From positions 49,315,813-49,379,812 of the forward strand of contig OY998176.1 in assembly GCA_963921935.1 (NCBI GenBank): a stretch of DNA of 64,000 nt. The letters are read 5' to 3'. Source of the DNA: Galeruca laticollis. Its lineage: Eukaryota > Arthropoda > Insecta > Coleoptera > Chrysomelidae. The notes below the pieces were generated by a model. It was given only the letters and a program-made list of their open reading frames with translations. It ran no database searches and was not told the DNA's origin. Below are positions 55,351-64,000 of this stretch, piece by piece (positions within the stretch are counted from its first letter, which is position 1; each line of letters begins with the position of its first letter). A program made the translations under genes and the position numbers.

Positions 55351-56990
55351 AGTTTATGCCAGCGGCTAGTACTCATGTGGAGACGGCGTGAGTTCACTTA
55401 CGTGCTAAGCAAGTGATCAGCACATCAAATTTATTTAGGTGTAAAAGGGCGCCAAGTAGATTTGCCGCTAATTTTATGTAAAAATCTACTAAAAAGGAAT
55501 GAAATAAAAGACAAACCCATTTCCAGTTACTCGTACGTATAGTCAACCTTTTGTACAAAAAGAGTAAAGGCGTCTACAAAATTTTGAATAGTAGTTTTCA
55601 GTGGTCTACCCGGGTAATGTTGAAAAGTTTCATTGCAAAAATAATTCGTGAAAACTGAATAAAAAGCACTAATTCTGAAGATACCCCCTTGCTAAACCCA
55701 CGAACAAAATATAAATGACATTATTGCATACGCATAATTTCTTTTATCAGTTAATAACTAAGTATAAATATTATATAGTCAGAATTGAGAAAATAAAAAG
55801 CGTACTTAAGCTTACAACGAGAGGTACGACAAGGCGTTGGATCCAATGCGCAAGCCAAGGTATAAATATTAAAAATAAAAAAAATATGGGAAGTACTAAA
55901 CAGCGTAGTGAACAAATTACGGATCAATTCCAACCGTACATTGTATCAAAGTAGCATCTAAAGTTATACAACGATAATATCATTGTCAGAAACACATTAA
56001 TACGCTATGACCTATAGCAACACCAAAACGGGAAATAGATCTGCACCCAAAATTAAGTGTCCCTAATTTATAAATACAATAAAAAAAACGATAAAAGGTC
56101 ACCCAGCTCGGTCCAGTTGAAACTGAGCTCTTCGGATTCCTACTTGGTGTTCGATGTACCGTAAATCCCTCCTGGTATGCGCAGTGTGCCTCTCCCAAAA
56201 GTCCTTGCCGTAAAGTCGTTCCTTACACGATACTCCAGATTAAAATTATGTGGTGGAAATCCAATAGCCATGAATAAAAACCCTTTTAACTTGTAAAAGG
56301 GTTATTCTTTAAACGACCAAAGACATTCTAGGTGAACATCTATATAATATAACTAACTCTGTTGATATATTTCGTCAATAGAAATTTGGTATTTTCGTCA
56401 AAATCGATAATTTAAAACTTCTTCGTCGCAAAACCTAGTCTGAACCCATCAATCCATCACATCAACAACGTTCAGAACTACAGGTAACGCCCAAGTAGTG
56501 TTAGGAAAATCCTCAAAGAGATGTGGAAAAAGCCAACTCAAAACAACATCAAATCTCAAAAACTGCAACAAGGCTTAAATTTTCCACTTTCATATGGTCG
56601 GAAAAATATATCCCCGTAATGGGATGTCTCAAAGACACATTTCATAAATTCCGAATCACTCAACCACTACCAAGGAAAGTCGACGTCGCAAAAGGACGAA
56701 AATATTTCGATCTATTCCCGATTAGACAAAAATCCCTTCCAAGTCAAATTGAAAATGTTGCTATCTCCGTCAGTTTCACTATGAAAACGAAATCTAAATT
56801 ACTTAGTACTAACAACAAAACAATCCTTCCAGTTCCTTATCGCGCGCAAAAAGTACGAAACGAATAATACCAAAAACTTGATTTATACGTTGCTACCAAA
56901 ATTAACAATAATGTGTAATAGAATTTATACGGCCATGAGCGTATCATATGGGGCAGTTGGACCTATTAACACAAAGTGTGTTAATGTCAA
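55351..56990. other. No recognised gene
   Basis: A 114-codon frame at 56523-56867 has no known domain. The rest is AT-rich. Confidence 0.4.
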
Positions 56991-56994
56991 ATAA

Positions 56995-57640
56995 AAACGT
57001 TACATACCTAGATCCAAATACTTTTTGGATCTAGCGATGTCAAAGTTCCCCAGAAACGTTTTGGAGTGATCCAGTCTGGGAAGGTATCGCCAAAGCCTCT
57101 CTTTCTGGTTTATATTTCTTCCGAAACTGTTTTTACATGAGCATTTTCCTACACCACAGAAAGGCCGCGGGCGAATAAAGGCCGTTCGTGCTCCTTTCCT
57201 GGCATATGCATTGGCTTCTTCATTACCTGTGATTCTCGAGAGGCCAGGAGCCCAGACTAAAGTTACCCTGTTATTCTTGCCTGGTTCATCAAGGATTCTT
57301 CGGCACTCCTATACCAACTTTGAGTCAATGACATGGGAGCTCAATGATTTAATAGCTGCTTGACTATCAGAATGAATCGATGTCACATTTCTGATAGTTT
57401 TTTTCTAAGTTCATTTCCACACACCTTTCGATAGCAAGTATTTTTGCCCGAAAGAAGCTTGGACAGGAGCCTAACGATAATGATTATCTGGTGCCAGGCC
57501 CGAATACTCCTGTGGTGGTTTTTGAACCACCTGTGTACCCTGTGATGGAGTTTTTTTTGAGAATTTGGGTGGTGTATTCGCTTTCACAGTCTCCCCTATT
57601 ACTTAGAATCATAGGTTAAACATATATATTTTTAATGACC
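56995..57640 (-). pseudogene. LINE RNase H domain, R1/LOA-like (3' part of a split element)
   Basis: Minus strand, several frames: a CESEYTTQILKK-like start, RAKILAIERCVEMNLEKKL (Glu helix), SIHSDSQAAIKSLSSHV (second Asp), VTLVWAPGLSRITGNEEANA with the last acidic residue, then WRYLPRLDHSKTFLGNF and IARSKKYLDLG. This is an RNase H of the LINE type. The RT of the same element lies at 60804-62420 in the same orientation. The two are separated by the inverted PLE pair and the SINE. Confidence 0.78.
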
Positions 57641-57647
57641 GTAAATT

Positions 57648-60481
57648 CTAAATTTCTTATATATTCATGGGTTTCGATCAGAAATAAAATCACTTGCTTA
57701 TAGTGGTAACGTTTCGGTCTGTTTTATTTAAACCATTTTCGAACCTTTCTAAAAATGTTTTGAAAACACAATACGTTTATTAAACTACATATAATTAAAA
57801 GATGTTTCTTTAAAACTTACTTTTTCATTAGGCTTGTCTACTACTGTACAGTAGTATTTCTTAAATAAGAAAAAGACAATTAATATACACAAAAACAAAT
57901 GATACAAACAATGAACTATGCTAAAAATGATTGGAATATATTTACAGAGTGTCCTAATTAAAATAAAATTATAATTAGAGACCTATTTTTTAATTTTTAA
58001 TAACTAGGTAAGGTGTAGATATTCGTTTATAATAGTAAGTTCGTATATATACAACTTAAGTTGTCTATGTCAGTTCTGAAATTAACTGAGTCAGGATTCT
58101 TCTTAATATTTATCATTTTTTTTATTAATATTTTACCATTATTTTTTTCTGTAGTTATTATTTCTACGTTGTTGAAATTAGAAGAGTGATTTTGATCAAG
58201 TGAATGTTTTGATAGTGCACTACATTGATTGTTATTTCGAACTGATTGCTGGTGTTGTTGAATTCTCTTATGTAAATATTGGCTAGTTTGACCTATGTAA
58301 GTACCATTGCAATCAGAACAATTTATTTTATATATTGAGTTTATTATGTTCTTATTATCTGGTTTGAGTCTAGAAAAAAGCTTATTTCCTGTAAGTTGTA
58401 TAAACATCTCATCATTTTAAAGATCGCAATGAAAGAAGTTAATATTAGAAATACAGATGTGTAATGTGAACAGTTTAGTTTATTAATTGAGAAATAATAA
58501 GATTGTACTATACTGATAGCTTAATGCAATTAACAATAAAAAAATCAACATTACTTTCGTTTATCCCTTCATGATTAATTTACAAAGAAATGATTCAGTA
58601 GTAATAAACTAATTCACTATATCAGTTCGGGTAGTACACGCTAATATGATTTGAACAATAAATTAAAACCTACCTAATAGGTATTTGAAATAAGTACCAC
58701 TAAAAAATCACTTGAAGATAGCTAAAAAAATTACATTCGACGATATTGAGGGTACAATTAATGAATATAAGCATAATAATTTTCATTAACATCATAAGGA
58801 ATAATCTATGGCAACAATACAGAGTCCAAAAGCGACAAATATGTTGTAATAAAACAATCGTATTCAGTGTATTACCATTTTCTTTAACAGGATATCATAA
58901 AATGAGAAATAAGTCGTATGCTAATATTTGTTCAACTGCTTCTGGTTTTAAAAATATCTCAATGTAAACCGCCTCTGTTTCCTACGCTCCTGATAAAACG
59001 ATTTCACTTACAGCTCTAATTCTTCTACTTTTATTTGTCCCCTTTCTTCATTTTCAATCCACGCGTGCCCTTAAAAATTTCCTTCTTATTTGTGAGAGAA
59101 ATCAGTCACATTTAATTTCAACGTAAAACGATAATCTCTCACGGCCAAAGAGAACTTATAATGGGCACATGGCGTTACCAGTGTGTTATAGATAAGGACA
59201 ATCATGAGACAGAGAATTAAAAGCCAGCGTAGACTATTATACCAGATGAATACGAATCGCGCGTGCGCCTCTTGAAGATGTTTAAATGTACAATCTAGGT
59301 AGCTCAAAACGGGGGATTATTCGAACATTTGATTTAAGCTCATTGAATATTTAAGAAGTTTTATTTTTTAATTTATTACATATCATAATATTACTTTTAT
59401 TTAAAAATTCTAGGCACTTTCATTAGAATTCGATTTTATTTTTATTTTCGTTTTTTTTTTAATTTGTACTGTGTGTTTTTACACAGAGAATTCGTTCTCA
59501 TTTGCATACAAAAGATAAAGATACTAATTTTTTTTTACATACACATTCGAAATACAGCAGATGTTTCGAGACCAATTTCACGTTGCCAAATCTGAAGAAA
59601 AGTGAAGGTTTTAACCGCTTTCAAACTGAAAACTAGAACAATTTCCAGCATTACAATAAAATATTCAACGAATAGATGGAATTAATTATATCTTGATCTG
59701 TTACAACGTCTTGAATTATCATAATTAAAATCTTCTTATAACTTGTTCTCGTGTTAGAACAATGCATTTTACAATTAATATAAATATACAATGAAAATTG
59801 GCAATGCTATTAGAAGCTACAAAGAGTAAGAGGCCGGCGTCTTATTATTTCTCAATTAATAAACTACATTACACGTCTGTATTTGCACGTCTCTCGAAAG
59901 CGGTGCCTACCAGACATACTTTTACACGTGGTGGGAGTATATTTTCACCGTTTTCCACTTTATGATATCCTGTTAGCGAAAAAGAATGATACACTGAATT
60001 TATATGTATTTTGTCTCTTACACATTGATGATAAAACATATGTGCCCTCATAATTTTCCTAACACTGTATATACGAACTTGCTATAATAAACGAATATCT
60101 ACACCTTACCTAGTTATTAAAAATTAAAAAATAGGTCTCTAATTCTAATTTTATATTAATTAGAACACTCTGTAAATGCATTCTAATCATTTTTAACATA
60201 GTTCATTGTTTGTATTATTTGTTTTTGTGTACATTAATTGTCTTTTTTTAATTTAAGAAATACTACTGTACAGTAATAGACAAGCCTCTATGGAGGCATA
60301 ATCAAAATGTGAGTTTTATAGAAACATCTTTTAATTATATGTATTTTAATAAATGTATTGTGTTTTCAAAACATTTTTAGAAAGGTTTGAAAATGGTTTA
60401 AATAAAATAGACCGAAACGTTACCACTATAAGCAAGTGATTTTATTTCTGGCCGAAACCCATGAAAATATAAGAAATTTAG
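57648..60481. mobile_element. Inverted PLE pair of a second family, nested in a LINE
   Basis: Bases 57648 to about 58062 and about 60060 to 60481 are inverted copies: both hold GGTAACGTTTCGGTCT (or its inverse), CTACTGTACAGTA and TAGATATTCGTTTATWATA words. Just inside the left arm is a PLE GIY-YIG domain on the minus strand (58027-58407). Further inside, 58450-58503 and 59828-59880 are inverted copies, and TTCAGTGTAT...ACAGGATATCATAAA occurs at 58863 and, inverted, near 59965. These inner pairs are not in mirror order with the outer ones, so rearrangement has occurred. No target duplication was found. Confidence 0.7.
58027..58407 (-). pseudogene. PLE GIY-YIG nuclease domain fragment
   Basis: The frame MFIQLTGNKLFSRLKPDNKN leads into INSIYKINCSDCNGTYIGQT and LHKRIQQHQQSVRN, the GIY-YIG core with its CX2C pair, and LSKHSLDQNHSSNFNNVEII with the conserved K-H...N-H. 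It ends at a stop at 58027. The RT part to the right is missing. It is clearly distinct from the PLE at 45-49 kb (YLGQ there, YIGQ here). Confidence 0.82.
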
Positions 60482-60503
60482 CATCATGTATCTTCGCTGA
60501 TTA

Positions 60504-60791
60504 TTCTTCTTCTTACAGTGCCATATCCGTGATCGGACGTAGGCGACCTCTCACTTCTACCTGTGTTGTGCTCTCCAGTTACCACAGATAGAAGGGACCT
60601 ACAGTTTAACGACGGATCCGAACGTCTATGTTGAGAGGCTGTACTAGACAGAATACTGTCGGTGGTTTGCCATTGCCTTCTAACATGTGGCTCTCCGAAT
60701 TATTAATTATGATGTTAACTAGGATCCCGGGGCCTCTCGGTTAGCAGACAGAGCACCATTCCACTAGCCTACGGAGACCTACGGATACCAC
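60504..60791 (-). mobile_element. tRNA-derived SINE (288 bp) with 12-bp target duplication
   Basis: CTTCGCTGATTA flanks it directly (60492-60503 and 60792-60803). On the minus strand its head reads TAGGCTAGTGGAATGGTGC, like an A box, then GAGAGGCCCCGGGATCC, like a B box about 30 bp later, and its tail is TAAGAAGAAGAA. This is the layout of a SINE transcribed by RNA polymerase III and moved by a LINE. It interrupts the R1/LOA-like LINE, whose sequence continues on both sides of the duplication. Confidence 0.8.
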
Positions 60792-60803
60792 CTTCGCTGA
60801 TTA

Positions 60804-62420
60804 GTTGTAGTTTATTGAAGAGGACCAAGCTCCCTGATTTTTAATACTCTCATTGTCTGAACATTGCCTACATATTCTGAGGATAGCCTCTTGGGCTGGT
60901 CTATCTATCACCAGATGTAGAAGTGTGAGATCGGTAATAATCTGAAGTGCCCTAGTTGGGCACTTTCTCATAGTTCCAGTGATGGAGACACTGGCAAGCC
61001 TTTGAATTTTTTGGCAGTCTTCCTCGTGCTGTTCTGACTTTTTTTGTATGCCAGACTATTGCCCCATACGTAATTGCTTGTCTCACAATCATGGCGTACA
61101 TCCATCGCAGTATTTTAGGGTTACAAACCCCAAGTCTTACCAGCTAGACATCTGCACACCATCAACGCTTTATTAGCAGTTATTTCGACATACCTATTCC
61201 ACAGAAGTTTACTGTCTAGTGTTATCTCTAGATATTTCTTCAGATTCACATTCTATGATTTCCCCATTTAAAGATAGGGGTTTCGTAGCTGGAAGTGCTT
61301 TTTTCCCGGTTAAAGGAATTACTGTGATTTGTTTTGGATTAATATATATTTAGTTAGCCCCATCGACAAGCACGATTGCTCAATTATTCTGAGACTCTTT
61401 TGTAATAAATCACATAAGGTGCTCTCGAACTTGCCTCTGACTATTAGAAGTATGTCATCAGCATAGCCCATACATTCGAAGCTAAGATCCGTTAGCTTGT
61501 AGAGCAGCTCTTCTACTACTAGGCTCCATAGAAGGGGATATATTACTCCCCCTTGAGGTGTTGCGTTTCTTTAACAGAGGTGGTTTGATTTCCCACCTGT
61601 GTCTCAGCTATCCTATGTGCACATTGCGGTTTCTTTGTTATTCCGAGTTCTCTGGATAGCTTCTATCAGCTGATACAGAGCAATATTCGTTGATTGACCC
61701 GCTTTGTAAGCATAGTGATATTTATGAAGAGGTGTATTCTCCCGATTCTCCGTTCTTATGTAGTTATCCACTAATTTCTCCATCGTTTTAAGTAGAAACT
61801 ATGTTAGGCAGACGGGTCTAAAAGATCGAGGATAAGTCTTGTCTTTTTCCCCATTTCTATCTCCATTTTCTAGGTATTAGACCCACTGCTAGACTGCTTC
61901 TTGTAATCTACAGGAAGAATCTCCTCTATCCCTTACTGCATGAGTGCTGGAAATAGTCTATTCACTCCTGGTGATTTATACGATTTAAAGGTACTTATTG
62001 CCCTTTCCAGCCGTTGCCTGTTAAATATTTTCTTAGCAATGTCTCAATCCTCCTTGTGACATTTTTTGGAGTAGTTCATTGCTATTTCAGTGCTTATTTT
62101 AGGATCACTACCTGGAAAGTGGGTTGTAAGAAGAAAATTCTATCGTTCCTCTTCACCTTTCGTGTATGATCCGTTTGGCTTTTTCAGAGACATTGTGGGG
62201 TTAGTTCCCCCATTTGTCATGACCTTTTGTAGTCTAGCCGCTGTGTGTGTAGAAATGATCTTTTCACAAAAGGCTTGAAAATTAAGCCTTTTGGCCTTCT
62301 TAGTCTCTTTATTAAGAGGATTTAAGCCTTAACTCCTCTGCTGACCCACTGTATTATTTCAGCCGCCCATTTTGGGTACAGACGCTGTTTGCAGCCGCCC
62401 ACTTTGGATCCGTCGATGCT
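60804..62420 (-). pseudogene. LINE reverse transcriptase, R1/LOA-like (5' part of a split element)
   Basis: Read leftwards from 62420, in changing frames: KETKKAKRLNFQAFCEKIIS, TKGEEERNRNFLLTTHFPGS, STFKSYKSPGVNRLFPALMQ, PLHKYHYAYKAGQSTNIALY, QGGVIYPLLWSLVVEELLYK and the catalytic GYADDILLIVRGKFESTL near 61465, then ASVSITGTMRKCPTRALQII and LLHLVIDRPAQEAILRI near 60900-61000. Motif C is intact. There are many stops and shifts. The RNase H of the element is at 56995-57640. Likely R1/LOA clade, since both the I-T-G-A-M-R-x-C-P-T block and RNase H are present. Confidence 0.82.
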
Positions 62421-63400
62421 AATTTTCTACTTGTCGTAGTGTTACAGCCAGTTAAACCAATATGATTATCGCCTGTTATTGTCTGATGATTAGTCCTTAA
62501 AGAAGTCATTCTAGTTTTGGTCCACCCCGGGTGTTTTATTATCTCCTTTTTGTATTTGAGATAATAATATTACGAGAAGTCTTTCAAAACTTTATTTAAC
62601 TCGAAGGACATTGTTTTACACTAAAATATTTAGGTATGTTTATGTATGATTAGGATGGTTTAATAAATTAAACTATTATATCACTTTCACTTGTTGTATA
62701 TTGACTGGAATTACATGTTATTCAATTGCTGAACAATTAAGAAGTTCACTGATTTTTATCTATATGTTGTTTCACTTTACCACATGATCTGATATAAATG
62801 AATGAAAGTTAATGAAAGTCCAATTGATATACCGGTATAAAACGTCGGTATTATATTATATTGAGAGTACCATTATGTACGAAGGTTGACTGGAAAAGTT
62901 GACTGGTAAGTGAGTAAAAATAGGGTATTATTTCTATTTATAGGTCGTTCAAAGAGGGTGGGAAAAAAGGGAATCGTGTGAGAATTTGACCAATGGGAGA
63001 AGGGAGTTTGAAATTTAACGGCCGTACAAAACGGTTGATGAGTGTGAGCAGGGGAGCTTTTTCTTATAGGAAAAAATGTTTCTTTGCTGCGGTTAAGAAA
63101 GGTTTTTGCGGTAGTTTTTATGACGCGATAAGAAATGGAAAGCTTTGAGGTATGCAGTGAGTGGAGATGTAACATAAGATAAGGCAATGGTGATCTGTGT
63201 TTTTGTGAAAGGGACTATGAACTGAAACTTTGTTTAGTTAAAGAAATATTATATTTTTAATTAAGATGTATGTGGAATATATGAATTTTGGTATTCAGGG
63301 TGAATACAAAGTAAGAATTTACAGTAGGAATTTGAGTTTTAAGTCAAATTCGTACACCGGGTATTTCATTTCCCCGATTCCACCCACATCTAGGAGGCAT
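62421..63400. other. No recognised gene
   Basis: Less AT-rich in 62930-63130 with a 104-codon frame on the minus strand that shows no domain. Nothing recognised. Confidence 0.4.
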
Positions 63401-63404
63401 CCCC

Positions 63405-63609
63405 CTATCCGCCACCTGGGGCGATATGCGGATGATATAGTATTAATATCAACAGATATCAACGAATTGGAACGAATGCTAAACGAACTCAATGAGGCAT
63501 TACTACAAATAGGTCTCAAAATGAATACCAATAGAGCAAAGGTTAACCACGATACAGATAACATTATACGGCTTAACAACAACAACCACCAAGTAGACAA
63601 TGTCGAAAA

Positions 63610-63671
<62 letters not shown>

Positions 63672-64000
63672 GGGTCAGAGAATAGTGTTGGGAAGAAAAA
63701 CTAGACAGCCGAAATACAGAGACGACTAAAACAATCATGGGCAGCATTTGAGAAACTAATTAACATCTTGAAAAATAAAAACGTAGCGATACACCACAAG
63801 AGAAAAGTATTTAACACGTAATATGCTATGGAGCTGAAAATTGACAATGACCAACAAGAACATAACTAAATTACGAATAACTCAACACGCCATGGAAATG
63901 GCGATGATGGGACTATCCTTAAGAGAACACACAGGAGAATACTCACTTGGAGACTCTACAATTCTAAAAGAAGCAGAGGGAGGCCAATGCGGTGGTTCGA
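63405..64000 (+). pseudogene. RTE LINE RT palm-thumb to C-terminus, cut by the window end
   Basis: The frame reads GRYADDIVLISTDINELERM, LNEALLQIGLKMNTNRAKV and VDNVEKY, where a long TA repeat interrupts. After it other frames give LGQRIVLGRKN, EIQRRLKQSWAAFEKL, KNKNVAIHHKRKVFNT, a deletion, ITKLRITQHAME-like words, and RSRGRPMRWF at the window edge. These match the YADD, thumb and C-terminal G-R-P-x-x-R-W motifs of RTE LINEs. Confidence 0.78.
63611..63669. repeat. (TA)n microsatellite inside an RT coding remnant
   Basis: 59 bp of alternating TA between the codons for VEKY and LGQRI. It encodes a Tyr-Ile repeat in the open frame and leads to a stop soon after. Confidence 0.95.

Noticed and set aside
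56523..56867. 114-codon plus-strand frame
   Set aside because: No recognisable domain or neighbouring gene signal; length is possible by chance.
60504..60791. Functional tRNA gene
   Set aside because: The A- and B-box words are diverged, no cloverleaf forms with 3' processing signals, and the unit has a SINE tail and target duplication.
62873..63187. 104-codon minus-strand frame
   Set aside because: No domain or repeat match; composition looks like chance in a locally G-rich stretch.

Overview
This window reads as a piece of an AT-rich insect genome (a beetle-like genome is a guess, not shown) that is built almost entirely from transposable elements and their remains. The evidence is the mixture of families: I-type, RTE-type and R1/LOA-type LINEs, Penelope-like elements (PLEs), Ty3/gypsy and BEL/Pao retrotransposons, pogo, Tc1/mariner and P-like DNA transposons, and a Crypton-type tyrosine recombinase. 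Introns, where visible, are short (51, 95 and 143 bp). I see no tRNA, rRNA, CRISPR array, operon or prokaryotic feature. The only candidate non-transposon gene is a zeste/Myb-SANT-like gene near 51.3-52.6 kb, whose 5' part is decayed but whose last three exons are intact.

Layout. 1-4.1 kb: an I-type LINE with a frameshifted ORF1 end and an uninterrupted 1053-residue ORF2. 4.1-8.2 kb: a decayed Ty3/gypsy internal region whose integrase is split by a 1016-bp solo LTR with a 4-bp target duplication. 8.6-9.1 kb: a second solo LTR with TATA box and initiator. 9.4-11 kb: a decayed PLE and a solo PLE terminal unit. 11.6-12.6 kb: small repeats and hairpins. 12.6-14.3 kb: BEL/Pao gag with a duplicated zinc-finger module. 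15-20 kb: two decayed minus-strand copies of a Ty3/gypsy element with a SAP/coiled-coil Gag, one with its LTR and primer-binding site, with a mariner-like fragment between them. 21-24.7 kb: a 161-bp satellite interrupted by an RTE LINE. 24.7-30 kb: LINE and PLE fragments. 33.9-36.4 kb: a pogo-type transposon with GGGG-rich inverted ends. 36.5-37.6 kb: the tyrosine recombinase. 37.8-40.6 kb: PLE end and a folded-back RTE LINE. 40.9-41.5 kb: 110-bp tandem array. 44 kb: P-element-like fragment. 45-49 kb: a large PLE palindrome bounded by a 15-bp target duplication. 50.8-51.0 kb: a miniature palindrome of the same PLE end with a 12-bp target duplication. 54.5-62.4 kb: Tc1 fragment and R1/LOA-type LINEs, one interrupted by an inverted PLE pair and a tRNA-derived SINE. 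63.4 kb to the end: an RTE RT fragment carrying an expanded TA microsatellite.

The most interesting signal is the PLE terminal unit. The same roughly 145-bp end occurs as a solo insertion, as a 232-bp hairpin and as the arms of a 3.9-kb palindrome. Each of the three has its own target-site duplication, both palindromes have one arm about 37 nt longer than the other at the same place, and complete copies carry a hammerhead-ribozyme-like core. Positions and translations were worked out by eye; family names rest on recalled motifs and no database search was run.
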